Assembly (NCBI RefSeq): GCF_033807575.1
Contig: NC_084704.1
Span: 37,363,968-37,427,967 of the forward strand
Source of the DNA: Cydia pomonella
Taxonomy: Eukaryota > Arthropoda > Insecta > Lepidoptera > Tortricidae
DNA: 64,000 nt
Reading direction: 5' to 3'
Each line of letters begins with the position of its first letter. Position 1 is the stretch's first letter. Positions 52,083 to 63,165 of the stretch are shown piece after piece. The notes beneath the pieces were generated by a model. That model made no database searches and had not been told where the DNA came from. It saw only the letters and a list, made by a program, of their open reading frames with translations. The translations under genes were made by a program, and so were the position numbers.

Positions 52083-52402
52083 TGAAATTATCCTGATAAT
52101 TATAGACCTTGATAATTATCGCGATAATTATCCCAGGTATGGATGGTGCTATATCTATTTTCTTTGAATTCTTTGATAGTAAAAAATGATTGGGGCGTTT
52201 TTTGCCATGTATAAATAAAAACTAACCTAATATTGATTAGTTTTTTTTTTATTTACTATTGAAATATAAGACAATAATCACGTAACAATCTAATTATATT
52301 GCGTAAAATTTTAGGTTATCATCAAATCGATAATTATCAGGTATAAAAATCACGATAATTATCAAGATAATTATCATTGTTAATTATCCTTTAGAACCCT
52401 GT
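52083..52402. mobile_element. MITE with GATAATTATC arrays in both ends
   Basis: 'cctgataattatagaccttg' 'ataattatcgcgataattatcc' on the left and 'cgataattatcaagataatt' 'atcattgttaattatcc' on the right are inverted. The ends resemble CAGGATTTG and AGAACCCTG. Confidence 0.6.
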
Positions 52403-53102
52403 CTAGACTCTCTGAAACATGCCGCGAGAGTGACTAAAAATGTGAGTTAAACTGTTAAACCGTTGTCGTTTTTGTATCTGGAATAAAAAATACAGCACAG
52501 GTATATAGATAGATATATGATGGTTTGAAATATTACGTTTCGTTCAGCTTTTGCCTGTCATGTTTGCGATATATTTTCATGTTAGCTAAGCCGATGTTGC
52601 GCCGGGGACGCAACAGGCGAAGAATTCCGAATTTAAAACTTTCATCTACCTGATATGATTTGATATTTCGGTCTAAATTTTTCGATGTCTGGTTTTGGAC
52701 CACCATGTCACGCTTGTATTTCTGTATTTTATAAAAAAAAAAAACAGGATCTAGTGGATGTCTTTTTAACTGTAGATTACATCCCAACATTCCCTTACAA
52801 AGACATAAATGTCAAATGAGAGCCAAGTTCAATATTAAGAATATGTGTTGCTGTTGACTAGCCGACAAAAGAATTTAAATCTATATGGATGCCAAGTTGT
52901 GTGCTGTGTGGAAAATCCTGAAATTATAAAGGGTTTGACTTGACTAATTTTTACGAACCAAACCTTAACTTTTAGAAAAGTAACAGATAAATATTAGCCT
53001 ATACGTAATAACTATCGAAGACAAGATTTAGATAGTGGCAACCGTTTTCTTCCGAAATGGAAATTTCATCAATCATCATTTCCTATTAGTTTGTTAATAG
53101 GT

Positions 53103-53704
53103 CAGGGGTCACCAATTAGTTTCTTCAGAGGTCCGGATTTTAAAATAAAACAACCATCGCGGTCCGTTTCCACATGAGCTTGGCATGGGCATTCATTACC
53201 AAGATCATTACAGAAAAGATAGAGTTTTCGCGAACAGTTTTTTACTTGACAAGAGCTCCCATGTAAGCTTTCCTTTGCCTTGAAGTTTAAGGTTCAAGTC
53301 ATGTTTAAAAATATCCGTTAAGAAAGCAGTGGAAGCTACATTTTCTTTTTTGCTTAGAAAACTTAGGTAGACATTTGCTGGAATCTGATCCACTGTTGAA
53401 CATAAATGTCTTCAAATGTTCTAAAATGCTGAAGATTTACAAAGGCAAAAGGCAGTCTTTGCTTAACGATCTCACGTTATTATGCAACAGTACATACATA
53501 GATCGTCATATTCTGCATCAAGTTCTTTAAGAAATGACTTCGATCCCCACTGCGACGACAGACGAATACATACTCCGCTAGTCCGTTGTCGGATTGACGG
53601 CAGCAAAGACAAAGCGCGGAATACTCAGTAATACAAGTTACTGTTAACTTAAAACAGGTCGGTGGTCCGGATCTGGACCGCGGTCCGCCCTTTGGTGACC
53701 CCTG
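53103..53704. mobile_element. hAT-type DNA transposon relic
   Basis: CAGGGGTCACCAA (53103) and TTGGTGACCCCTG (ending 53704) are perfect 13-bp inverted repeats of the hAT CAGGGGT type. The arms extend imperfectly through 'aggtccgga' motifs. The expected 8-bp duplication is not preserved. It encloses the transposase fragment at 53208-53393. Confidence 0.7.
53208..53450 (-). pseudogene. hAT transposase fragment
   Basis: The minus frame reads '...FLTDIFKHDLNLKLQGKGKL...'. This resembles the conserved 'L-x-D-I ... L-N-L-x-L-Q-G' segment of hAT transposases of the ZBED/GTF2IRD2-like type. It covers about 60 codons only. The upstream part (to about 53450) contains stops and the downstream part is eroded. 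The catalytic DDE residues and dimerisation domain are not present, so it is non-functional. The 13-bp hAT ends around it support the call. Confidence 0.6.
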
Positions 53705-53729
53705 GTCTACGTTAAATCTTGGACTACAT

Positions 53730-53960
53730 CGGCCCCACTTCCCGATTTCCGATTGAGCTGAAATTTTGCATATCTGATGATGGAGACAAGAGGTGGTCAT
53801 GGGAACTCTATGATTAAACAACACAAACTGATTCTGTTTAGGGTTGTTAGTTGCCTTAAAAAAAAAGTACAGTCAGCGATAAAAACTTGTTTATTGACAA
53901 AAACTATGTTTGACCTGTGTGTCCTGACCTACGGGCTTTTAATAAAAGCTTTGAAATAGT
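53730..53960 (+). repeat. Interspersed repeat ('gatctgatgatggagacagg' family), partial
   Basis: 'cacttcccgatttccgattg', 'agctgaaattttgcatatct' 'gatgatggagacaagagg' and 'cagtcagcgataaaaacttg'. Confidence 0.6.
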
Positions 53961-54191
53961 CGTGCTGAAATCCTTTTGATCTAAAACTTTTTTTAATGAC
54001 TATGCGCCGTGATATCATATCAAATTGTATATTTTGGCAAGATATATATTGCAAAGTTTCGTATTTATTTGTAGCGTGAATAAATCGCTGTATAATTTAG
54101 AATACTCGTCGACGCAAACGAAGTTATGTTTGCATTAAAAATATGTGACGTTTCACGGATGGTGGTGTGATATATGGAGATGGGGCACTAA

Positions 54192-54296
54192 TATGTGACT
54201 TTCCACGAGTAAAGGTTCCTTTTGGCGGTTAACCCTTACGCTATTAACCTCGCTTCAATACTAATGCGATGCTACGCAACGTAAGCGCCAATCGCC
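54192..54296. mobile_element. MITE 'AAGGTCCCTTTT' family, truncated
   Basis: 'agtaaaggttccttttggcg' at the left and 'aacgtaagcgccaatcgcca' at the right. The right terminal repeat is lost where the palindrome at 54297 begins. Confidence 0.55.
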
Positions 54297-54461
54297 ATAG
54301 GCAGTGTTGGCTGAAGGTTAATTAGAATTGACCATATTGAAAATTTACCATTACAAATTGAACCGTAAACAGTAACGGACGGTTACAGTTTACGGTTCAA
54401 TTTGTAATGATTTATTTTCAATATGGTCAATTCTAATTAACGTTCGGCCAACACTGCCTAT
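54297..54461. mobile_element. Near-perfect palindromic MITE, ~80-bp arms
   Basis: ATAGGCAGTGTTGGCTGAAG + 'gttaattagaattgacc' is mirrored to the end at 54461 with very few mismatches (for example CTGAAG versus CCGAAC). Confidence 0.75.
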
Positions 54462-55362
54462 ACAGAGTGACCTTAGCCATTGGACAAACCCTGAAATCCC
54501 ACGTAGGGCTACTTCTCAGGAACGCTCTGACGTTAATATTTTTAAATTAGAACAAAAGATAAAAAAATATTTTTTTCGAACAAAAGTTATTTGCAATAAT
54601 CGACAACAAAAAGAAACACACTATGTTAATCTTTGGCAGTGTTTTTGACAATTTGTTCGAAATATTTGATAATGATGACATTTTTCAAAAGTCAGAAGCT
54701 TATTAGTGTCATAAATAAAAAAGATAATCAAAAAGGTTGAAGAAGGTTCCATACTATTCTTTGAAGATATTACCTTAGGAGCTACTAACACACACAGGCT
54801 GCTCCAAAGTAAAAAATCGTAATTTGTTAATTTCTTCGAAACCGCTACACCGGCTGTTATGATACTTTGTACACTGGTTCTAAATACCCTAATGCATATG
54901 TACATTTCGGCTTTGTCCAATGGCTAGGGACACACTGTATATAGGTATATAGGTACCTATTGTGGAACGTTCACTATTAGTATACCATGTCCTTATACCA
55001 CACCCCCACCACACCATAAAGGTGACATTCGAATGGCAACTGCAGCTGCGTTTCTGTTGTAAAACCCATGTTAGCGCCATCTGACCAGTCATTTCGTACA
55101 CACATTAAATTCATGTTGCATCTCCATCCTTCGGAAACGAGTGACGCAGCTTTTTGCTTAAATACCACAGCGTGTTACGGGCATTTCGATACCTTGTCAA
55201 TACTCAATAGGTACGAAACCTACATTAAAAGTTGTAGATGTAAGGTGCGTTCGGGTTATTCCGATAAGTATTGATTTCAATGTTATTTAGTCACACATAT
55301 AAGTATATAATACAACACTAAGTTACTTACTCGGTATATAAGAAACATGCACATTTGGTTAG
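54462..55362. other. No gene recognised
   Basis: Minus frames of up to 99 codons (54621-54920) have no motif and contain 'ttggacaaagccgaaatgta' repeat-like sequence. They are considered chance. Confidence 0.35.
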
Positions 55363-55452
55363 AGTCAGACCAAGTCAAATTGGCAGCGATTATGATAGCC
55401 CAGACGGTGCAAGTGTTAAGTAAAAATGCAGGCTTAGCTTGGTCAGACTGAT
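55363..55452. mobile_element. MITE 'gaccaagcttagttg' family, short copy
   Basis: 'agagtcagaccaagtcaaat' and 'gcaggcttagcttggtcaga' are inverted. 'tgatagcccagacggtgcaa' is inside. Confidence 0.6.
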
Positions 55453-55791
55453 AAATTTAGAATTAGAAAACGAATAAAACAATATAAATCTAACAAATAA
55501 AACACTTGGCTAGATGACATAATGTTTGTTGCTGGACTTTTAAGCCACAAGATTTTTTTACTATTGCCAAAGTAGGTCTTGATGTACATTTTCAACAGTT
55601 CGCTTAGACATTTGTGATTAGAGCATAAAAAGGTATAACTACGTCTAGCTTTCGCTCCATATAGCGGGGGCTGATTATTAAGGGTGATGATTATAGCTAA
55701 TAATTTTTTATCTCAATCCTCCGAGAAATACAACACGGCGTGGGATGTGTTGCGTGCATGTTCGCAAGCATCTCTTATCTATATGGTAACT

Positions 55792-56270
55792 ATTTGAATA
55801 ATGTTTCCCATGTTATATATGCATGAAATATCTAATAACTAATACATTAGTACATTACGATACAAGTGCGAAAAATAGGAAATTCGAAACGAGTGGCGAT
55901 AAATTAAAACACGACCGAAGGGAGTGTTTTAAATCGACACGAGTTGCGAATTACCTATTCGCACATGTATCGTACAACGTTTTACAGTACATATGGCCCT
56001 TTAAATGTTCGACACAGTAACGTAATATGCTACTTCTCGCACTAGTGCTATAAAGTAGCCCCATATGTACTGTAAATTATCTTTTTGATTAACATAGTAG
56101 TAGGTAATCACTTTATTGTACAAAAATAGTTTCACATAAAATTTACATAAATTGAGGTACAAAGGGGATAAGTAATAGTTTCCCTTAGTTCTGAGAGAAT
56201 GCTTTTTGGCATTAAGTCCAAACCATTTGTGCATTTTTCTTTGTGCAATAAAGTTTAAATAAAAAAAAAA
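55792..56270 (+). mobile_element. LINE 3' UTR, copy with ~235-bp insertion
   Basis: It is identical or nearly so to 48645-48885 on both sides of an insertion at about 55850-56078. It has a short extra 'atcactttattgtac' stretch and ends 'gtgcaataaagtttaaataa' + A9. Confidence 0.7.
55850..56078. mobile_element. Inserted palindromic element
   Basis: 'tacgatacaagtgcgaaaaa' is inverted against 'ttcgcacatgtatcgta'. 'acagtacatatggccc' and 'gccccatatgtactgt' form a second pair. It is absent from the paralogous site at 48700. Confidence 0.6.
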
Positions 56271-56399
56271 TTAGGATATTGTTATTCGCTGTGAAACGTC
56301 GGTTCTGCTTGACATTGAGAATTCAATAAATAAAAAAATAAATATTCCTCATGGCACGCATGGTTCGCCTTTTGTACATTAAGTTTTTCTTTTGTGCAA

Positions 56400-56847
56400 T
56401 AAAGTTTAAATAAATATTTCGGGACAATTTATACAAATAGACCTAGCCCCAAACCAAGCAAAGCTTGTGCTATGGGTAGTAGGCCATATCATGTATCGTA
56501 GGTCATGGCCGTATTTAAATATGTATGTATATCGTCATATACATACATACGACGAGCTCAACGAGGGGGGTGGGGTTAGGGTCGGCAACGCGCATGTAAC
56601 TCCTCTGGAGTTGCAGGTGTACATAGGCTACGGAGACTGCTTACCATCAGGCAGGCCGTATGCTTGTTTGCCACCGACGTAGTATAAATATACATACATA
56701 TTTAAATACGTGCTTAAATACATAGAAAACACCCATGACTCAGGAACAAATATCTGTGTTCATCTTACAAATAAATGCCCTTGGTATTCGAACCCGGGAC
56801 CATCGGCTTCATAGGCAGGGTAACCCACTAGGCCTGACGACCGTCAA
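56400..56847 (-). mobile_element. tRNA-derived SINE, minus strand, split by retroposon
   Basis: The tail part is at 56400-56490 (diverged) and the head at 56700-56847 ('gtattcgaacccgggaccat' and 'ccactaggcctgacgaccgt'). Confidence 0.6.
56551..56694 (+). mobile_element. Retroposon, 'ggtggcaaacaagcatacgg' family, nested in SINE
   Basis: From 'gacgagctcaacgagg' to 'gtttgccaccgacgtagtat' 'aaat'. 'acatacata' on both sides is a plausible target duplication. Confidence 0.7.
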
Positions 56848-56962
56848 AACCTCCCCAATGATTTTGTCTATTCTGTGTCACCAAATTTATTTATTTAATT
56901 TATTTAAAAAAAAACTTACAAAAGCAAACTGAAGACAGTTTGTTGGCGAATAGTGCGCTCAC

Positions 56963-57172
56963 AATGGGGTTGGCAACTGTCAAAGGTTTGCATAGATGGC
57001 GCCATCATAGCTTGCCCCTGTCTCTAGTTTTGTTCTATGAGATTTGGCTTAAAGTACTGGAATCCAGGTCACAAAATTCCAAAAAAAACAAGAATTTGAC
57101 ACAATTCTAGGGATTGACAGGGCAAGCTATGATGGCGCCATCTGTTTAATACTTCGACCGGCCAACCCCATT
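56963..57172. mobile_element. Palindromic MITE ('gatggcgccatcatagcttg')
   Basis: AATGGGGTTGGC and GCCAACCCCATT ends. 'gatggcgccatcatagcttg' and 'caagctatgatggcgccatc' inside are perfect inverted blocks. Confidence 0.7.
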
Positions 57173-57575
57173 ATTATTACAAGCAATACTCTGTGTATTA
57201 TATTAGGTACCTACAGAGTACAGAACAAACTTTAGATTTTTAATGAAATCACGGAATCACCCCACTGCACCCACGGGCTACAATATTCAATCTCATGAGC
57301 AAATGTACGCACGGAATATTTCTCGTGATGTGATTAGGGTAGCTACCTGAGTGTTTGCCGAACGAAACGAACTTTTTATTACTTGCCAACCTTTTACATT
57401 CCGTATTTGCTTTATTAAAGCCGTGGAACCATTATTATGAACAGGTAAAGTACTTTTGTAACTTTTTACTTTGGGGGACACGTTCTATTTGAAATTATGC
57501 TCGTCAAATTCGAAATTATAGTAAAATTATATTGCTGTGGTGTGCGGGGTAACGACATATAATTGAATTTAAATG
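57173..57575. other. No gene recognised
   Basis: A 62-codon minus frame has no motif. Confidence 0.35.
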
Positions 57576-57849
57576 AAAATTAAGGTACAAGTTGGAACTC
57601 GGCGACGCGTCATGACTGGTTTCTTTGTATGTTTTATGATGACGCTCTGTTATTGTTAATTTATTATTAATGACAATAAGACAACCAGAAACGGGCTTCT
57701 CTTGTTATTTGTTTCGTCCACTTTTTTCATGGAATCTGTTCTAGCCCGAGCCATACAAGGAAAAAAATACAAATTTTGTCAGTGAAATTTAAATCTACGC
57801 TGTAAGAAACAACAACAAAAACACAGGTTTTTACCGCTGACTGTACTTT

Positions 57850-58080
57850 TCTTTCCACAGGCTGCTAATATTCATTGAAACAATTTTAACAATCCCAAAC
57901 AGGATTAGTTTGCGTTGTTAAACACAGAGTTCCCATGGCGACCTGCTGTCTCCATCATCAAATCAGTTCCATGTCATCATAATATTGCATTATCATCCGA
58001 TTAACATATTATGCGAAATTTCGGATCAATCGGAAATCGGGAAGTGGGTCAAATTTAGCTTCCAAGTATTGACCCACACA
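57850..58080 (-). repeat. Interspersed repeat ('gatctgatgatggagacagg' family), minus strand
   Basis: 'taccgctgactgtacttttc', 'gcgacctgctgtctccatca' 'tcaaatcag' and 'tcggaaatcgggaagtgggt' are the complement of the family. Confidence 0.6.
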
Positions 58081-58171
58081 GGGCAAGTTAAATAATAATA
58101 CCTTTACTCGAGGAACGTCACATATAAATAGCTTAAATTTAATAACTGAAACATTTCTAAGTATATGTATA

Positions 58172-59814
58172 CCGTAAAATGCTGCAACTTTGCCATTTAA
58201 GCTCAATTTTGCCTATTTCATTTCAATTGCGGTTTCTCGAATTTGCTTAGTTTTTTCTTGTTTTTTACCATTAGGTAGTAATTTTCATTATTCTGGCAAC
58301 ACATATTTCATTTTTTTACAATGGTAACTCCATTGTTGCTCCGCCAGTTACATATCATAAGTCGGCGTGAGTGGCAGCATTTTTTTAGTGTCTCGCAACT
58401 TTTGAATTTTTATCTACGAAAAAGGTGTTTTTTGAGAAGTGGTAACGTCCCAAGGTAAGTAAAGACTGTCTATTTCCCGTAAGTTTAATATTTTCAAGAA
58501 AAGGACATGATTTCAGCATAATAACGTACTAGGCAATATTGGGCAGTGTTTTGGAAACTTGAATGACACAATTTTGCCTGGGTCTAGGGCTGTCACTAGC
58601 TGAATTTTATAAATGTACAGAAAAGAGTAAAATAAGCTTGCGTAAATTGCTTAAATGAGTTTATTTATTACAAGCTTTTTATTAACTTGCAATGTTCGTT
58701 TGTTTAAGTCAAATCTTGCAAGTCGATTTTCACCGACTTTCAGTGTGGGTACCTATGTAGATCTGCATATAACAAAAAAAACTTATGGGTATTAAAATGA
58801 AAATTATAAAAAAAAAAACTTATTTCAATTTGTTATTATATTTTTATTGTAGTTACTTGCAATTGTATATTTATTGTATTATAATTATGTTGTATGTTTA
58901 CTTGTAATTGTCTTTTTGTTCAAAATTTGCAATCTAATTTTCAACCACTTATTAGCGACCAATTGAGGTGTTTGACATACTTATGTAACTTGGGTGACAA
59001 TGCAATGTTTATGGTACCATCGAGATGGTCTGATGATGGAGACCGAAGATAGCAACTTCTAAACTACACATAATAAACCCACTGTGTTTAGGCTCATTTG
59101 ATTTGTCTTGCAGTTATCTTTCTTATCGAAATCTGGGTTGTCAGGTGTCAGGTCGATTACAATTGGAGTTCAAAGGTGATGGGTGATTAGAACTTTACAA
59201 TGAAATATAACTTTACACTATAATAATGCATTGAAAATTTGCAAAATAGTGTATCTGCAATGTACTTGTAATAAAAAATTTAAAATAAGTTCAAATTATT
59301 AAATACTAAAAGAAAAAGAAATCAAACAACATTATATTATATTTGTTTGTTGATTATTTTGTAACTAACAATATAAATAGATTTTTTTAATAATAAAAAT
59401 TTTTGGCACAACCCTACAGGTAACGATATTTTTGTATAGAAAGTTTGTGGAACCTGCTACAACTTTACCGATTGCATGTGAAAAAAAAAGTATTAAGCTT
59501 ATGGCAATAATTTGACTGTCAGGGACAAGCATAATGTCTCATGCACAAGAGTAAATATTATTGCAAATAGTAACACATTATTTATGGAGATATCCGTCTA
59601 GGCAAAGTTACGTCTTAGGCCTACAACTTTGCCTGCCACTTTGATTGCTTGTAAATCGGAAATACAGTATGATTAGGTAATGAGATTTGAGTCTTATCTG
59701 GTAAGGCATAGGGTATGTTATCCGACTAATACTCATGAAACTCATAATGAAAAATAGGTTCACAGATATAAGAAAAAAACGTTAAAATCCAGGCAAAGTT
59801 GCAGCGTTTTACGG
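58172..59814. mobile_element. 1.64-kb TIR element, mariner-like, without transposase frame
   Basis: CCGTAAAATGCTGCAACTTT + GCC (58172) and 'ggcaaagttgcagcgtttta' + CGG (ending 59814) differ at one base. TA flanks both ends (58170-58171, 59815-59816). Internal 'caactttgcc'-like subterminal motifs occur near 59590-59640. A copy of the 'gatctgatgatggagac' repeat lies inside (58690-59110). There is no open frame of transposase length. Confidence 0.65.
58675..59110 (+). repeat. Interspersed repeat ('gatctgatgatggagacagg' family), nested
   Basis: 'attaacttgcaatgttcgtt', 'tgtaacttgggtgacaatgc' and 'ggtctgatgatggagaccga'. The first segment is repeated at 58850. Confidence 0.55.
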
Positions 59815-59966
59815 TACCTATAATTGTAAGAAACAAAAACTTATTGTATTTTATTTGCTTGTTTCCAGGTATGAATGCGGAGGAATTCACGGGATTAGTC
59901 GGTTTGTAAGCTAAATAATTATAATTATGGATTTTTAACGCAAGAAACACAAATAGCTAAAGAAAG

Positions 59967-60150
59967 GACGCTTAGCTTAGCAATTTCGTACATTGACCCA
60001 TCTGTTTTTGTCTATCACTCGCATGTAATTATATTGCTGACCCGCATGATGGCGGCGGGCAGTGCCACTGTGCGAGCGGGACAGCAATACAATTATGCGT
60101 GATAGAGACAGGAACAATCAGGTCAATGTACGAAATTCTTCCTGAGCGTC
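59967..60150. mobile_element. MITE with GACGCT ends
   Basis: 'agcaatttcgtacattgacc' and 'ggtcaatgtacgaaattctt' are inverted. The outer GACGCTTAG / CTGAGCGTC pair marks the ends. Confidence 0.65.
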
Positions 60151-61460
60151 GTTACTTTACCATCCATTCAGAATAATCAATTGTCAACTTCTTAGAGCCG
60201 TCTACCTACCATTAAAAAACTACAGAATGGATGTTCATACGACTTTCATCTATCAACAGGGTGTGATTCTTGAGGAAGGCTATAACTATATATATAACTT
60301 GTATAGGCTCTAGGTATATAACTTGTTAAGGTTTTGTGTAAATTGGTTGAAATATAACGATGTTGTCAGAAAAAATCACGCTGGCCAGGAGCTTTAATCG
60401 AAAAAGCTAATCCGTTTGAGCTATAACAACACAATGTATGGTGGGGTTGTTTCTCATTCATATGTCTACGAAAAAATTCCGCGATGTTATATGTCTCTTT
60501 TAAGGATAACTTACTATACACATTCTTAACTTCTAGAAAAAGATCACGTAATATGTGGCATTTGCAAAGCTATTTACATGGATATATTATTAACAATTAT
60601 CAAATTAAACACGTTAGTTATATTAAGCATTTCATACAGATTACAATGGTCACTTACACCATACAATTTAAATGAATATTTCAGGAGAAATCGTAATTCT
60701 AAGTTTCATTTTGAGCAATATAATTGTACGAAATGTTAAAGACGCTATCGCTATCTGCAGTTAGTTCTAATTTTTACCACCTTATGCGCTGGGATCGCTT
60801 TACTTCCCCCACCATGCACTTCGCACGGTCCCAATACAATCATTAGGAAACATTACAATCACGATCAAATCCTCAAAACGGTTAACTAACAATCCTTCAA
60901 ATTAGTTTTATTATAAATTATAATACAGATGCCAATAAATCAGAATTTGCCCAGAATTAACCCGGAGTGCGCGGTTAACGAACTGCGAACTGCTATCCGA
61001 CCGTACGGCCGCCGCTCCGTCTTAGTACTATCGCAGACATATACCGCATTAGACGCCTCGTGGTTCGTTCGAACGGTGCGAACGGGGCCAGACGTCAAAT
61101 GTGTCGTCATGTCAAATGCTGCAGTACTGTTGCAGTAATGGTGGTGTTGTCTGAATCCGAACGGCACCTTTATGGCTACTCTACATGATGGCCCAGCACT
61201 GAACCAGCTAGATGGCCATGCGACGGTTAAAACGCAACTACACGAGTGCAGCATTCAGTTGGGATCTATTCGTTTTCCAAATAAGACAAAAATAAAATCT
61301 TAAAAAAAGCAAAACTTATAAACCTAGAATATATTAATCTGAATTGACATCAAATCAAAGTGATTTGTCAAAATTTAGTTTGTGGAAAACGTTACCTTCC
61401 GAAATGGAATTTCATATAAAAAGTACCGATATTTCGTTAGAATCAAAAAGCCTCTTAATT
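60151..61460. other. No gene recognised
   Basis: The segment 60940-61260 is more GC-rich and has overlapping frames on both strands (69 and 104 codons). None shows a domain, so neither is supported as a gene. Confidence 0.35.
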
Positions 61461-61468
61461 AGCCTGCT

Positions 61469-61822
61469 TATACTGGGTGTTTCCAGTAACACGAGCAAAT
61501 AATTAAACCATTTATTGTACACCTAAAACGATATAACTTTTGATTGACAACTTTTAAAAATTATGACATTTAGATTTTATCTTTTTCATACAAATTTAAT
61601 ATTATTTTCAATGTACGCTGACATCAGTGTATTTGACGTTGCTTGTCACGCTTTAAACGTAACAAATTTCGCAATACATTGCGTCTTAGAATTAACTTCA
61701 ATGTGTAATAAAAAATTAAAACATAAGTTATTATTAAAAGTTGCTGAACAAATGTTGGTCAGTTTGAGGTGTACAGCCTACAGTTTAATTTATTGCTCCT
61801 GTTACAGGAAACACCCGGTATA
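61469..61822. mobile_element. TIR element, 354 bp, TATACYGGGTGTTTCC ends
   Basis: TATACTGGGTGTTTCCAGTA + AC and 'gttacaggaaacacccggta' + TA are inverted with two mismatches. TA lies at the borders. A diverged copy is at 38610-38900. The 86-codon frame is not conserved between copies. Confidence 0.7.
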
Positions 61823-62255
61823 AGTAATATCTGCTGTCCTATTTTTTAGGACACTCGGTATTTCACTTGTCCTAAAATAGGGTTATGTGGTCAAATATAT
61901 GTCTGTGCCTAATACCACCAAATTCGATTACTTTAACCCCTCAGTTGCCAGGGATCTCAAGGTTTAACAGTATCCTTCCAATTTACAATCAACATTTTGC
62001 AGTTGGAGTTTTGTTACTGCAATCAAAAATTAAATTGGACATTTAGACGATATTAAATTTGATACTCGAGCAATTAATTTAAATGGAGCCGGTAAAAATG
62101 TTTGATAGCTGAAAAGTGTTATATTTCTTTTTTTATTGCTACCTATAATAGTCGTATTCGATCGTAACAAATTGATCTATAATGATCATTTTGAGATTAC
62201 TCAATTCGCAGCGCATCTCTCCCGCGCCTATAATTACTTCCCACCAAAGAGAATT
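61823..62255. other. Unassigned
   Basis: Nothing recognised. Confidence 0.3.
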
Positions 62256-62259
62256 TCAA

Positions 62260-62630
62260 CTAGAGATGGATTGTCAAAATTGACTGCCATCTTTCGACAC
62301 ATGATTGAAACTTTAAGAACGCCATTTGACTTTGATCCTTATTCTTTCACTGATACGAGTATGTGTTTTTGTTAATATCAAAAAGTGGCGCCATCTAACC
62401 AGGCATCGGCTAAAGGTTGTGGCGCCATCGCTCGAAACGAAGCCGCCATACCTTTGGCCTTTGATAGATAGCGCCACATTTATATACCTAACAAATTTAA
62501 CACATATCAGTGAAAGAATAAGGATCAAAGTCAAATGGAGTTCTAAAAGTTTCAATCATGTGTCGAAAGATGGCAGTCAATTTACTTTGGCTATAAATTT
62601 TTCTTTGACAATCCACCTCTGGTTGGGTAC
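62260..62630. mobile_element. Palindromic MITE, ~120-bp arms
   Basis: 'agagatggattgtcaaa' and 'tttgacaatccacctct' form the ends. 'tgccatctttcgacacatga' and 'catgtgtcgaaagatggcag' pair inside, as do the 'tcagtgaaagaataaggatc' blocks. Overlapping plus and minus frames are produced by the symmetry. Confidence 0.75.
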
Positions 62631-62985
62631 GCGAGTCATCTTAAATCGCACCAGAGAGTGGAGCAGCTGGGAGAATCAACTTTTTAGCGTCACTCGTTGC
62701 CATGGTTACAATTAGTTGTCCAGGGGACAAAAGTTCATTGAAATACTGATTTTATGGTACTTAAATGTATCAAACTTGCGTTTTTGTGGTCGTTATAACC
62801 AATGTCCATAATGGGCCCCCTACTGCATGTTAATAGAACGGCATACAACGTCTCTTCCAACAAACTGTGCCACTGTTGTCCCTTGGACAACGGGACAGGA
62901 TAACAAAACAAAAAAAGTTGATTCACCCAGCTACACTCTGTTAGCAGTAATTAAAAATCCCCTCCAGAACACACAATCGCTGTGA
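62631..62985. other. Unassigned, with an inverted pair
   Basis: 'gttgtccaggggacaa' at 62717 and 'ttgtcccttggacaac' at 62875 are inverted and may bound a small MITE. 'ggcatacaacgtctcttcca' lies between them. Confidence 0.35.
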
Positions 62986-62989
62986 CCGA

Positions 62990-63165
62990 AACCGGTCAGG
63001 AGTCATCATCATCATTTGAAATTCTCTTTGCTTCCGACACTTCGTTTTCCATGACAGATGATCGGTGATCACGTGATGTTTTCTTGAGGTGTCGGGCGCC
63101 TCGGCTCGGACCCGGACCATTCTAAGCGTACACTGCAATAAAATTGTCCTTAAGCCTGTCGACAC
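62990..63165. repeat. Partial relative of the 10521 GC-rich MITE
   Basis: 'cgttttccatgacagatgat' 'cggtgatcacgtgatg' and 'ggctcggacccggacc' match that family's interior and arm. Confidence 0.45.

Noticed and set aside
62326..62715. 129-codon plus frame as a gene
   Set aside because: It spans both arms of the palindromic MITE; mirrored frames on both strands are a product of the symmetry.
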